Below are positions 37,319-46,496 of a stretch of 64,000 nucleotides of DNA, piece after piece (position 1 is the first letter of the stretch; each line of letters starts with the position of its first letter). The position numbers were made by a program, and so were the translations under genes. Location of the stretch: NCBI RefSeq assembly GCF_900111035.1, contig NZ_FOFU01000002.1, positions 124,001 through 188,000 of the forward strand, written 5' to 3'. The stretch is from Treponema bryantii. GTDB taxonomy: Bacteria > Spirochaetota > Spirochaetia > Treponematales > Treponemataceae. Below the pieces are notes generated by a model. The model was given only the letters and a program-made list of their open reading frames with translations. It was not told the origin of the DNA and did no database searches.

Positions 37319-37329
37319 CTGGAACTCCC

Positions 37330-38307
37330 TTAGTTCAGATAATCATTTGTAAAACCGGTATTTTCCGGCAGAGTGCCATCGAGAAGTCCTGTCTCATTAA
37401 GCCAGCGGAAGAAACGGTTCCATCTTTCAGGATTGATATAACCCCATGGCTCAACTTCAGCTTTGTACTCTTTAGAAATCCATCTCTGGCTTGCATATAC
37501 AAGGTCGCGATCGAGTTCTGGAGCAGCCTTACAAAGAATTTCTGCTGCCTCATCTGGATTATCTACAGCAAATTCATAACCACGTCTCAAAGCCTTAAGG
37601 AACTTTTTTGCAGTAACGCTGTCTTTTTCAAGGAAGTCTGTATTTGAAATGAACATAGGTGTGTAATAATCAAAAGTATCATCTATCTTTCTGAAATCCA
37701 GATAATTTGCATCTATACCTTCAAGTTCAAGTTTTACACCATCCCATGCATAGTAAATCCATACACAGTCAATTTCTGTATTAAGTGCAGTTACAACATC
37801 GTAAACTGTAGAAGGAATCAGTTTAATTTTTGAAAAATCTCCGCCATCCTGCTCAACAATTTTTCGGATTGTAGCATGTTCGATTGGAGAATCCCAGGTT
37901 GCATATTTTTTTCCTTCCAGATTCTTTGGTCTGTCAATTCCAGTTTTCTTAAGAGAAATAAGACCAGAAGTATTATGCTGAAGTAAAGCGGCAACTGCTG
38001 TTACCGGAAGTTTTTCATCATTAAGCATAGAAGGAGCAATTGAATCCTGAAAGCCAACTCCAAACTGTGCACGGCCGGAAGCGACCATCATTGTTGCACC
38101 ATCTTCTGAAGGCTGTACGATATCTACATAAAGACCTTCTTCTGCAAAATATCCTTTTTCCTGAGCAACATAAAGACCAGTATGATTTGTATTTGGAGTC
38201 CAGTCCAGAACAAAGGTAATCTTTTTTGCATCTGATTTTTTACAGCCGGCGAACATACTGACAGCAAAAATTGTCATCATCAAAACTGTTTTAAAATTAT
38301 TTTTCAT
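37330..38307 (-). CDS. ThiY-like substrate-binding lipoprotein for pyrimidine precursor
   Basis: A 325-residue binding protein of the NMT1/THI5-like group. The lipobox MFAGC (about residues 17-21) anchors it. The mature chain starts KITFVLDWTPNTNHTGLYVAQEKGYFAEEGL, the hallmark of ThiY proteins that bind formylaminopyrimidine-type thiamine precursors, followed by GATMMVASGRAQFGVGFQDS. It overlaps the permease gene by 11 bases. The riboswitch context supports thiamine-precursor uptake rather than sulfonate or nitrate. Confidence 0.9.
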   Translation of the reverse strand: MKNNFKTVLMMTIFAVSMFAGCKKSDAKKITFVLDWTPNTNHTGLYVAQEKGYFAEEGLYVDIVQPSEDGATMMVASGRAQFGVGFQDSIAPSMLNDEKLPVTAVAALLQHNTSGLISLKKTGIDRPKNLEGKKYATWDSPIEHATIRKIVEQDGGDFSKIKLIPSTVYDVVTALNTEIDCVWIYYAWDGVKLELEGIDANYLDFRKIDDTFDYYTPMFISNTDFLEKDSVTAKKFLKALRRGYEFAVDNPDEAAEILCKAAPELDRDLVYASQRWISKEYKAEVEPWGYINPERWNRFFRWLNETGLLDGTLPENTGFTNDYLN

Positions 38308-39049
38308 ATTTACAAATCCTCTTTTCTAACAAAGAAATAAGTTTTATCAGACCAAGACTCAATGCCGAAATCAAAAAGATAACTGCAAAAAGCTTGTCGT
38401 AGGAATACGATTTTTTAACGCGTGTCATATACACACCAAGCCCGCGCATTCCGCCGAGCCATTCAGAAATTACAGCACCGATTATGGAATAGGAAATTGA
38501 AATCCTGAGTCCTGAAAAAAGACTTTTCACACTCGAAGGAAGCTTCGCATATTTCATAATCTGATTTTTAGTTGCTCCCATAGATTCCATGAGTCTAATC
38601 ATATCTTTATCTACAGAAGCAAAACCTGTCAGTAAACTAACAGTAATCGGAAAGAAACAGGTAAGCACAATCAGAATTACTTTTGATGACATTCCATAGC
38701 CGAACCATAAAATCAGAAGTGGAGCAATTGCAATTGTCGGAATAGTCTGGCTCACAATCAGCACCGGGTACACTGCCCTGTGAATAAAAGTAAACCTGTC
38801 CATCACAATTGCAAAAACAAAAGAAAAAATTATGCTTACAAATATTCCGGCAAAAGCTTCTAAGAGTGTTACTTCAAGATGATAAATCAGAAGTGGAAAA
38901 TCCTTACAGAATGCCTTTACAACCTTTACTGGAGACGGAAGCATAAAGCCAGGGATAAATCCGGATACACTCAAAAGCTGCCAGATTATGAGAATCAGAA
39001 AGATAAATACAAAAGGCGCAGCCTTGTACTTAAACTGATTAGTTTTCAT
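38297..39049 (-). CDS. ThiX-like ABC transporter permease
   Basis: A 250-residue inner-membrane permease with about six helices. The EAA-type loop reads RLMESMGATKNQIMKYAKLP near residue 155, and GLRISISYSIIGAVISEWLGG follows. This is the SsuC/ThiX pattern. It overlaps the genes on both sides by 11 bases, which indicates tight translational coupling in the thiamine-precursor operon. Confidence 0.92.
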   Translation of the reverse strand: MKTNQFKYKAAPFVFIFLILIIWQLLSVSGFIPGFMLPSPVKVVKAFCKDFPLLIYHLEVTLLEAFAGIFVSIIFSFVFAIVMDRFTFIHRAVYPVLIVSQTIPTIAIAPLLILWFGYGMSSKVILIVLTCFFPITVSLLTGFASVDKDMIRLMESMGATKNQIMKYAKLPSSVKSLFSGLRISISYSIIGAVISEWLGGMRGLGVYMTRVKKSYSYDKLFAVIFLISALSLGLIKLISLLEKRICKYEK

Positions 39050-39341
39050 GGAATTTCTTTGTCTTTTTTTCGATTGAAAGAACTTCGCCGTTTGGACGGT
39101 AACCGATTTTTACATAAGCGCTTACAGAAGGTGCTCCAGCCTTAATTGCAACAAGCTGACAATTCTTTACAATTTCCATAAGCTGATTATAGTCATCACC
39201 TTCAATTGCAGTTTCACAAGGTCCAACAAAATAGTTAAGACCAGTGCTTTTGATGTAGGCAATTACTTCATCAACAATTCTGCAAACTTCTTCATCTGAA
39301 TCAGCCTTTGGTAAAACCTGAATAGCTACACTCGCTTTCAT
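39039..39341 (-). CDS. Thiamine-binding/MTH1187-family protein
   Basis: A 100-residue cytoplasmic protein of the thiamine-binding family (MTH1187/YkoF-like): MKASVAIQVLPKA, VDEVIAYIKSTGLNYFVGPCETAIEGD and LMEIVKNCQLVAIKAGAPSVSAYVKIGYR. Family members bind thiamine or its pyrimidine moiety and often accompany its transport genes. It is the first gene after the TPP riboswitch, with AAGGAG after the riboswitch terminator, and overlaps the permease gene. Confidence 0.88.
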   Translation of the reverse strand: MKASVAIQVLPKADSDEEVCRIVDEVIAYIKSTGLNYFVGPCETAIEGDDYNQLMEIVKNCQLVAIKAGAPSVSAYVKIGYRPNGEVLSIEKKTKKFHEN

Positions 39342-39357
39342 AGAAAACTCCTTAGAG

Positions 39358-39388
39358 AAAAAAAATACGTCCCGAAAATGCGGACGTA
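39358..39388 (-). terminator. Regulatory terminator of the TPP riboswitch
   Basis: On the minus strand TACGTCC (39382-39388) pairs with GGACGTA (39366-39372) and eight T residues follow. It lies between the aptamer and the first gene, so thiamine pyrophosphate binding should favour premature termination. Confidence 0.8.
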
Positions 39389-39415
39389 ATCTGAAAGCGA
39401 AAATAAAATGATATT

Positions 39416-39504
39416 ATCGTTCCTACGCCAGCATTATCTGGATCAGGTGCGGTCGGAACCAGGAAGTTCCCTCTCAGCCGAATCTACGTTCAGCTCCCGT
39501 GGCC
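39416..39504 (-). ncRNA. TPP riboswitch (THI element)
   Basis: The minus strand carries the conserved aptamer blocks in order: ACGGGAGC, GGCTGAGAGGGA, GACCGC-ACCTGATC, GGATAATGCTGGC and GTAGGAA. It precedes the thiamine-precursor uptake operon and is followed by an intrinsic terminator. Confidence 0.97.
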
Positions 39505-39509
39505 ATGAT

Positions 39510-39536
39510 ATTATATTTTTTTGAAAATCTGTGCAA
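39510..39536 (-). promoter_or_regulatory. Promoter of the thiamine-precursor operon
   Basis: On the minus strand TATAAT (39510-39515) with TTGCAC (39531-39536) 15 bases upstream. The predicted start is at or just before the aptamer. Confidence 0.5.
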
Positions 39537-39588
39537 GAGTTTAAAATATAGTTTTTTGTTAGAATTTAATTTTTCATCCCCTCAAACT

Positions 39589-39617
39589 TGACAATTTATA
39601 TTTTACACAATACAATT
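39589..39617 (+). promoter_or_regulatory. Near-consensus promoter of the flavodoxin-peroxidase operon
   Basis: TTGACA (39589-39594), 17 bases and TACAAT (39612-39617). The perfect palindrome AATACAATTGTATT (39611-39624) overlaps the -10 box and could be an operator. Confidence 0.75.
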
Positions 39618-39650
39618 GTATTAAATTAAACATTAAAGGAGTCATATGAT

Positions 39651-40058
39651 ATGAAATACGCTGTCCGATTCTATACAAAGACAGGAAATACAAAGCGTCT
39701 TGCAGACGCTGTTGCAAAAGAACTTGGTGTTGAAGCTTTACCAATAACTGAGCCTATCTCCGAACCAGTTGATATTCTTTTCCTTGGAAACTCTTATTAT
39801 GCTTTTTCAATTGATCCGGAAGTACGCAGTTTTGTAGCCTCTCTTTCAAAAGACAAGGTTGGAAAGATTGTTAATTTTGGTTCAGCCGCTTTACTTAATT
39901 CTACTTACAAAAAGGTAAAGGCCGAAGCAGATAAGGTTGGCATTCCAATGGACGAAAATGAATTCCACTGTAAGGGAGAATTCAAAGGACTTCATAAAGG
40001 TAAGCCAGATGAAAATGATTTACGTGCAGCAGCAGAGTTTGCAAGAAACTATAAATAA
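39651..40058 (+). CDS. Flavodoxin-like protein
   Basis: A 135-residue flavodoxin-fold protein. The FMN phosphate loop reads YTKTGNTKRLADAVAKELG at residues 8-26, and later VDILFLGNSYYAFSIDPEVRSF and GKIVNFGSAALLNSTYKKV supply the ring-binding loops. It is a little shorter than classical flavodoxins and ends in a short charged tail. It likely carries electrons in the cytoplasm. It is followed 12 bases later by glutathione peroxidase, and its promoter resembles that of the nitroreductase gene. Confidence 0.85.
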   Translation: MKYAVRFYTKTGNTKRLADAVAKELGVEALPITEPISEPVDILFLGNSYYAFSIDPEVRSFVASLSKDKVGKIVNFGSAALLNSTYKKVKAEADKVGIPMDENEFHCKGEFKGLHKGKPDENDLRAAAEFARNYK

Positions 40059-40070
40059 GGAAGGAATAAA

Positions 40071-40610
40071 ATGATTTACGATTACGAATTAACTACAGGA
40101 ACAGGTGATACATTAAAACTTTCTGATTATAAAGGAAAGGTAATTCTCGTTGTAAACACAGCAACAGGCTGCGGTTTTACTCCTCAGTATGCTCCAATTG
40201 AAAAGCTCTACAAAGACTATCATGAAAAAGGTCTTGAGATTGTTGATATTCCATGCAATCAGTTTGGAAATCAGGCACCTGGAACAGACAGCGAGATCCA
40301 TGAGTTCTGTACACTCCACTACAACACAACTTTCCCTCAAATGAAGAAAGCCGATGTAAATGGAGCAAATGAACTTCCACTGTTCACATACCTCAAATCT
40401 CAGAAAGGCTTTGAAAGTTTTGAACAGCATGAGTACAAAGAACTCCTTGAAAAGATGTTCTCTGCTGCTGATCCAGACTGGGCTAAAAAACCGGACATTA
40501 AATGGAACTTTACAAAGTTCATTATCAACCGCGAAGGTGAAGTAGTCGCAAGATTCGAGCCTACAGCCGATATGTCTAAGGTTGAAGAGTGTATAAAAAC
40601 TCTTCTTTAG
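40071..40610 (+). CDS. Glutathione peroxidase family thiol peroxidase
   Basis: A 179-residue peroxidase. The catalytic site NTATGCGFTPQY places the peroxidatic residue at Cys34, encoded by a normal Cys codon and not selenocysteine. The partner Gln lies in CNQFGNQAPG and the Trp-Asn pair in KWNFTKF. EFCTLHYN offers a resolving Cys, so a thioredoxin-dependent mechanism is likely, as in most bacterial members. It is co-transcribed with the flavodoxin-like gene (AAGGA before the ATG). One base separates its stop from the convergent guaA stop. Confidence 0.93.
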   Translation: MIYDYELTTGTGDTLKLSDYKGKVILVVNTATGCGFTPQYAPIEKLYKDYHEKGLEIVDIPCNQFGNQAPGTDSEIHEFCTLHYNTTFPQMKKADVNGANELPLFTYLKSQKGFESFEQHEYKELLEKMFSAADPDWAKKPDIKWNFTKFIINREGEVVARFEPTADMSKVEECIKTLL

Positions 40611-40611
40611 T

Positions 40612-42501
40612 TTATTCCCATCCAAAAGTTGCAGGCGGCTTATTTGTAGCGTCAAAGTAAAGGGCGTCTACAAATGGCAGTTCTGCAATTTTGTGAACGA
40701 TTGTTTCAAGCAAATCTTTTGGCAGCATTGCAAAGCGGGCTGTCATAACGTCTTCTGAAATTACAGGGCGCAGTACAAAAGTTGCATGGTCTGCGCTACT
40801 TGCGTATGGCAGGTCGATTGTAAGATGCTGGAAGATTTTGTCATACCAGCCGCTCTTGTGGAGTTCTGTAAGAACAATGTTGTCTACTTCACGGAGCTGG
40901 TCGAGACGGCGGCGGTCACAGTAGCCTTCCTGAATCTTCAGGTCGCTGTCTGCAATACCTGGCTTCTGATACAACTTAATACAAGTGCGGTTAATATATT
41001 TTGCAGCATTTGTGATTGTTGAAGAACATGCTTCGATTTTTTCGCGCTTATCAGGGAAGTGGTAGAAACCATTTCCTTCATCAGCAAATGTCAAAAGTGC
41101 TGGGAAACGATAAGTTCTGAAATCTCCCTGAACACCTACAGAGCGAACAGGAAGTACACTGCGCTTCAAACCTGCCTGACATTTTTCACAGAACATATCT
41201 AACTTAATTTCATCAAGTTCTTTCTGTGCGAGAGGAAGTTCTTCTTCATTCTTTGCATCCGGCTTGCCATCATTACAAAGCACGTTGATAGAAAGTCCAG
41301 GACCCGGGAATGGATGACGCATAACAAGTTCATCAGAAAGTCCAAGCTTCTTACCGATTGCGCGAACTTCATCTTTATAAAGGTCGCGGATAGGCTCAAT
41401 AATCAGTCCTTTAGCAATAAGTTCCTGAATACCAGCAACACGGTTATGATGGGTTTTGATTGTATGAGAGTTCTTTGTTCCACCCGATTCAATAATATCC
41501 GGATAGAGTGTTCCCTGAGCGAGAAGCCAGCTGTCATCAAGATTCTGGCGTGCTGTTACTTCGTTACGAACTGTAATAAAGTTTTCACCAACAGCCATTC
41601 GTTTTTTCTGAGGATCTGTAAGACCGGCAATTGCCTTAAGGAAGCTTTCCGAAGCATCTTCTACGATGAAGTTTGTAAAGCCGAATTTGCGGTAAGCTTC
41701 TGCAACGTTATGGCTTTCGTTCTTGCGCATAAAGCCGTTATCAATATGGAGACCAAGAACACGGTCCTGACCGAGAGCTTTATTCAAAAGAGCAAAGGTG
41801 ATTGTTGAGTCTACGCCACCGCTGAGGAAGAGAAGAACGTTACGTCCGTCTGCATCCTTTTTAATATTTTCAAGAATGATATTTAATACTGTGTCCTGAT
41901 CCCAGTTTTTCTGCATGCCACAGAAATCTGCAAAGTTCTGGAAAATCTGATTTCCACAAGGAGTATCTTTTACTTCACAGTGGAACTGAAGTGAAAAACG
42001 TTTTTTAGCAAGATTCTGAGTTGCGGCAAAAGGACAGTCCTTTGTGTTACCGACCATTTCAAAACCATCACCCATCTGGAAAACTGTATCCTGATGGCTC
42101 ATCCAAACCTGCTGTTCACCTTCAATGCCTTTGAAAAGCGGACACTTGCTGTCAGCTCCACCAACACCGTCTGCAAAACGAAGAGTAGCAAAACCGAACT
42201 CGCCAACTTCACCTTTTCCAACCTTACCGTTGTAACCAAGCTGAACGATGTAGTGACCATAACAGAGCCCTAAAACAGGAATATCAAGATTTAAGATTTC
42301 AGAATTGAATTCCGGGATTTTTTCATCATAAACTGAAGAAGGACCTCCGGAAAAAACAATACCCTTCGCATTCTCGAAGGCCTCAAGACCAGCAGAAGGA
42401 AGGGCAATTTCAGAATAGTAGCCAAGCATACGGAAACGCTTAGCAATCAAATGCGCATACTGCGAACCAAAATCTAATACAACAATCTTTTCACGTGACA
42501 T
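40612..42501 (-). CDS. guaA: GMP synthase, long form
   Basis: Glutamine-hydrolysing GMP synthase of 629 residues, making GMP from XMP. The glutaminase domain has GLCYGHY near residue 80 (nucleophile Cys; the usual MQ is HY) and QFHCEV near residue 173 (usual QFHPEV). The ATP-pyrophosphatase motif LSGGVDST lies near residue 226. The protein is about 105 residues longer than the E. coli enzyme because the C-terminal dimerisation region after HPFPGPGLSI carries an insert rich in charged residues and a CEKCQ segment, a layout known from eukaryotic-type GMP synthases. The C-terminus PPATFGWE is normal. Confidence 0.93.
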   Translation of the reverse strand: MSREKIVVLDFGSQYAHLIAKRFRMLGYYSEIALPSAGLEAFENAKGIVFSGGPSSVYDEKIPEFNSEILNLDIPVLGLCYGHYIVQLGYNGKVGKGEVGEFGFATLRFADGVGGADSKCPLFKGIEGEQQVWMSHQDTVFQMGDGFEMVGNTKDCPFAATQNLAKKRFSLQFHCEVKDTPCGNQIFQNFADFCGMQKNWDQDTVLNIILENIKKDADGRNVLLFLSGGVDSTITFALLNKALGQDRVLGLHIDNGFMRKNESHNVAEAYRKFGFTNFIVEDASESFLKAIAGLTDPQKKRMAVGENFITVRNEVTARQNLDDSWLLAQGTLYPDIIESGGTKNSHTIKTHHNRVAGIQELIAKGLIIEPIRDLYKDEVRAIGKKLGLSDELVMRHPFPGPGLSINVLCNDGKPDAKNEEELPLAQKELDEIKLDMFCEKCQAGLKRSVLPVRSVGVQGDFRTYRFPALLTFADEGNGFYHFPDKREKIEACSSTITNAAKYINRTCIKLYQKPGIADSDLKIQEGYCDRRRLDQLREVDNIVLTELHKSGWYDKIFQHLTIDLPYASSADHATFVLRPVISEDVMTARFAMLPKDLLETIVHKIAELPFVDALYFDATNKPPATFGWE

Positions 42502-42563
42502 AGACAGATTATATCGAGTTTACACGTGAATTGGAATATGTATACGACAGCAATTCTATGTGC

Positions 42564-42569
42564 TATAAT
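42564..42569 (+). promoter_or_regulatory. Extended -10 box of the DUF2157 gene
   Basis: TGC-TATAAT ends 8 bases before the ATG at 42578, with no Shine-Dalgarno between, so the transcript is probably leaderless or nearly so. Confidence 0.55.
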
Positions 42570-42577
42570 TTTATGTT

Positions 42578-45500
42578 ATGGAAGAAAAGTTTATAAAATG
42601 GTTCATCAAAGAGATTCCCATTCTTACTGAGAAAGGAATCATTTCGGCTCAGATTGCGCACATTCTGAATGAATATTATATCAATAAACTGGCAGAACTC
42701 GAAAAACCACCTGCCCCTAAAACAGAGGCCGCACCTCCACAAAATCTTGATCCGGCATTTTCAGAACTTACCACCATTCAAACACCATCAAAAAAATCAG
42801 AGCAAGTTACTGCGCCAGTTCATTCCCCAGCCCCAGCTCGTGCAAAGAAAATATCAAAACTGTCTGTTTCTGTAATCCTTACAATAATTGCAAGTGTTTT
42901 AATTTCCTTTGGAATCATCTCACTTATTGCCTACAACTGGGCTGCAATTCCACGTATGGCAAAAGCTGTAACGGCAATTCTTCTTTTAGCCGGAGCACAA
43001 ATTGCAGGAATAATTCTTCTGAAAACCGGAAAAGCCTCCGTCTTAAAAGTCCGTGAAAGTTACTCTCTGTTTTGGGCGCTTTTATTCGGTTCAATGGTTG
43101 CCTTTGTTTCCCAGATATTTAAGTTTCCGGGGGACAGTTCATCCTTTATGTTTGTGTGGACTCTTTCTACCATAATCATAACATTACTTTTTTCCGCATA
43201 TACAACCTTCTATCTTTCTATGCTGTTTATCCTGATTTTTGGTTTTATTAGTATGGACAGCTCTTCTGCAATACTACTGTATCCTCTTTTAGTTACCTTA
43301 TACTTTGCCGCAAGAAAATCAAAGAAAAAAGTCATTCCACTTTTTATTCTAGGCTTTGTATTTTATGTTATCCGCGTCAACCATATGTTCATCAACGGAA
43401 ATATAAGGAACATGATTTTAGTTTTCTCATACGCTTCAATCGGCTACATTTTCCTTCAGAAAAAAGATTCAGAAGTTCCGTATTCTTACATGGGAATAAT
43501 AATCATTGCTTTAGCTTCCATTATATCAATTTACGTCTCAACTTTTCACATCACGGGTTATCGCCTTACGGACAAAAAATATGTAATCGCTATAAAAAGC
43601 ATTGAACTTGGAATAATCGGATTAATTTCTGCGGGCTTTTATGTGCAGGGAGTTGTCATTCCGTTTATAAAGAAAATCAGAAATAACGAAAAACTGAATT
43701 TTGAAAATCTGGTCTATCTGATTCCATTTATTCTCGGTCTGAACGCTCTGTTCCCAAAACAAACAGAGATTTTATTAACAGCCCCGCTTTCCGAGTGGTA
43801 CAGAATCCTTATCTCTCCTTTCACCCTGATGGTTCTGTATACAATGGCAATGTTCGTACTGTATTCAAAAAAGAAACATAAACTCAGCTGGCTTTTTCTG
43901 GCATTCCTTATCCTCCAGTTATTAAAAATAAATGAACTTTCAGTTTCTCTGTATTATTCGTTTACAATTATTACAATTTTCACAATCGCAGTTATTCTTT
44001 GGAAAAATGATTTTTCGGACACAGACGAAACTTCAGTTACTCTGATTACAACGCGGGTTCTCTCAGCAATACTGTTTTTTATTCCCGCATTCATGAGCCT
44101 TGTTCCGGATTCAAATTTCTATAAACTTTCAAAAGCACCGCTTATCGGTTTCTTCGCTTACACTCCGGCCGCAATTGCAGGAACTACACTTTTCGTTTTA
44201 TATGCAAAGAAAAATCTGAAAAGCTTCCTCAAAAATCTTGATATAATCATCAATCTGATTTTTGGTGTAGTTTCCATTGCAGCCGCAAACGAGGCAGATA
44301 AAACCGCCATTGATTTAATAATCAGAATTTTTGCGGTCCTGAACTTCATGTATTATTCGACCATCGCAATCAAAAAACAAGATTATAAATTGCTGCTAAA
44401 TACCGGACTTTCCATAGCATTCTTTGTTTTGTCACTTATGAATCCAGAACACGGAACTTCGATTCTGTATCTTCTGTGTTTAATTCTGATTTTTGCAACC
44501 GGAAGTTTCCTGTGGAAAAACAATTTCAACACAACAGCAGAGACAAAAAACTGCCTTATTCTTGTAAGAGTTGCTGCTGTAATAATTCTGTTTTCCACAA
44601 TTCTTCTTGCCCGTAACACCGGGTCAATTCTGTATAAGAACGAAGGTCTTGATCATTTCATTCTCTTTGGATTTGCACCTGTTGCAGTTTTCGGACTTCT
44701 TATGTGCGGTCTCTTTGCAAAAAAGAATTTCAAAGAATTCCTGTTGAACATCGACATCATCGTAAATACTCTGGTGACCGCAGTTATACTTTCTGTAGCT
44801 TATCTTTGTGATGAAAAAATCATACTGCTGATTCTGGAATTTATGATTGCCATAAATCTCATAACTTCATGCGTTTACATAATCAGATCCGGTCGTTACG
44901 AATACGCCTTCTATGCACTTTCTGCAGTTCTTTATTTTGTGATTTCATTTATATCACATGAGTTCTCAACAACCATCCTATATCTGATAAGTTCAATAAT
45001 TCTCTTCACTTCCGGAGTTTTCCTATGGAGAGAAGACTTCAAGCTGAACGATACCAGTAAACAGATTTTATCGATTACACGAATTGTATCCGCCGTCTTC
45101 CTTCTTGGAACAACAATTCTTGCAAGATATCCAGAATCGATTCTCTTCGACAATACTGGAATTGAAACATACATTTTAATCTGTTTCACACCGGCTGCCA
45201 TTTTCGGTCTCACACTTTACATTATTCTGGCAAAGAAAAATCTCAAACTGTTCCTGCAAAATCTGGATATCATCATAAACCTTATTTTTGCAACTGTGAT
45301 TTTTGCCATCGCATTCATGTGCAAAGCTGAACCAATACAGTTGATTTCTGAAATCCTGATAATTTTGAATCTTATTGCAGCCTGTATTTTTATTCTGTTG
45401 TTCAGGAAAAATGAATATCTGTACTATCCTGCAATTTCTCTAATATACTTCTTTGTCTCTTATCTAAACACAGACGGAACAAATATTGCAGCTGGAGTCT

Positions 45501-46054
45501 TTTTCTTAATCTCTATAACAGCCGCAGTCATTCACTATTTTGCACAGACAAAAAACAGTTCTCCTGCAAAAGGAATTTATACAATCACAACAGGCATCGT
45601 ACTCTTTTATGAAACTTCTCTACGGAATGCCTGCGAGGGAAATCATAATCATATTGCAAAAAATTTCTTTATCATCAGTTGTATGATTATTATGGGAGCC
45701 ACTGCCATTTACTATCTGATTCAGTTAATCAGAAATCGACATCTGTTTAACCCGGCTGTTTTTCTCACTCCAGCACTTGTAATAAGCCTCACCTTTATGG
45801 ATGATAAATTTTCCGTACTGCTCTCTTTCCCACTGGTTCTGCTTTTCTGTGTTTATTACTTTTATCTTGCCTATAAAAAAAATTCGCTCAAGACAGCAAA
45901 CCTCAGTACAGTATATTTCGGCCTCATGCTGATGATAAGATTCTTCTCATCAGGATATGGACTTAGTGTACAGGGAATCACTTTAATTTCTATGGGAGCA
46001 ATTCTTCTGATTATGAATATCCTGATGACAAAAAGGAGAGAAAAAAATGAATAG
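42578..46054 (+). CDS. DUF2157 polytopic membrane protein with triplicated unit
   Basis: A very large integral membrane protein of 1158 residues. The N-terminal DUF2157 region opens with a short cytoplasmic helix, a Pro-rich linker (about 45-90) and helices including the conserved YNWAAIPRMAKAVTAILLLAG. More than 25 hydrophobic segments follow. Three consecutive units of about 172 residues begin near residues 472, 644 and 815, each marked by LWKNDF/LWKNNF/LWREDF and later AKKNLKSFLKNLDIIINLI, AKKNFKEFLLNIDIIVNTL and AKKNLKLFLQNLDIIINLI. It overlaps a GDYXXLXY-family gene by 8 bases. The function of the family is unknown. Confidence 0.85.
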   Translation: MEEKFIKWFIKEIPILTEKGIISAQIAHILNEYYINKLAELEKPPAPKTEAAPPQNLDPAFSELTTIQTPSKKSEQVTAPVHSPAPARAKKISKLSVSVILTIIASVLISFGIISLIAYNWAAIPRMAKAVTAILLLAGAQIAGIILLKTGKASVLKVRESYSLFWALLFGSMVAFVSQIFKFPGDSSSFMFVWTLSTIIITLLFSAYTTFYLSMLFILIFGFISMDSSSAILLYPLLVTLYFAARKSKKKVIPLFILGFVFYVIRVNHMFINGNIRNMILVFSYASIGYIFLQKKDSEVPYSYMGIIIIALASIISIYVSTFHITGYRLTDKKYVIAIKSIELGIIGLISAGFYVQGVVIPFIKKIRNNEKLNFENLVYLIPFILGLNALFPKQTEILLTAPLSEWYRILISPFTLMVLYTMAMFVLYSKKKHKLSWLFLAFLILQLLKINELSVSLYYSFTIITIFTIAVILWKNDFSDTDETSVTLITTRVLSAILFFIPAFMSLVPDSNFYKLSKAPLIGFFAYTPAAIAGTTLFVLYAKKNLKSFLKNLDIIINLIFGVVSIAAANEADKTAIDLIIRIFAVLNFMYYSTIAIKKQDYKLLLNTGLSIAFFVLSLMNPEHGTSILYLLCLILIFATGSFLWKNNFNTTAETKNCLILVRVAAVIILFSTILLARNTGSILYKNEGLDHFILFGFAPVAVFGLLMCGLFAKKNFKEFLLNIDIIVNTLVTAVILSVAYLCDEKIILLILEFMIAINLITSCVYIIRSGRYEYAFYALSAVLYFVISFISHEFSTTILYLISSIILFTSGVFLWREDFKLNDTSKQILSITRIVSAVFLLGTTILARYPESILFDNTGIETYILICFTPAAIFGLTLYIILAKKNLKLFLQNLDIIINLIFATVIFAIAFMCKAEPIQLISEILIILNLIAACIFILLFRKNEYLYYPAISLIYFFVSYLNTDGTNIAAGVFFLISITAAVIHYFAQTKNSSPAKGIYTITTGIVLFYETSLRNACEGNHNHIAKNFFIISCMIIMGATAIYYLIQLIRNRHLFNPAVFLTPALVISLTFMDDKFSVLLSFPLVLLFCVYYFYLAYKKNSLKTANLSTVYFGLMLMIRFFSSGYGLSVQGITLISMGAILLIMNILMTKRREKNE

Positions 46055-46496
46055 AAAAAAGATTATCGCACTTTCAATTCTGATTGTTTTTCAGCTTTCG
46101 GTAATTGCCGTTATGTTTATAAAAGCCGCCGCAGTCAGAAGCTATGCAAAGAAAAATGATACAATTGTAAGAATCCGCTGTACTGCGTACGATCCGTTCC
46201 ATCCGCTCAAAGGCCGCTACGTACAGCTTAATCTGAATGATGATGATATTAAGGATGCAGAAAACAAAACCGGCTTTAAGCTTGCGAATATACAGAAAAC
46301 AGCAGATGCATACTATCTGCAGGAAGAATATGCTCTGATTGTAGATTCCATGAATAACAATGATTTTAATGCACTCGAACCGGTGCTTGAATTATACATC
46401 GGAAAGAACGGCTCCATTATTCAAAAAGAACTTTACGTCCATCATAACGGCGCCGAACTTCCGATAGAACAGTATATAAAAGACTATGCGCTGTAG
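46047..46496 (+). CDS. GDYXXLXY-family membrane-anchored protein
   Basis: A 149-residue protein with one N-terminal membrane anchor (about 6-27) and an extracytoplasmic domain. The segment CTAYDPFHPLKGRYVQLN matches the conserved GDYXXLXY signature with Gly-Arg-Tyr in place of Gly-Asp-Tyr. AGGAGAG lies inside the end of the preceding gene. DUF2157 and GDYXXLXY genes commonly occur side by side, so the two proteins likely form a membrane complex of unknown role. Its end overlaps the convergent pyrophosphatase gene by 13 bases. Confidence 0.85.
   Translation: MNRKKIIALSILIVFQLSVIAVMFIKAAAVRSYAKKNDTIVRIRCTAYDPFHPLKGRYVQLNLNDDDIKDAENKTGFKLANIQKTADAYYLQEEYALIVDSMNNNDFNALEPVLELYIGKNGSIIQKELYVHHNGAELPIEQYIKDYAL

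Noticed and set aside
40071-40610. A selenocysteine-containing glutathione peroxidase
   Set aside because: The catalytic position is a normal Cys codon and the frame has no internal TGA.
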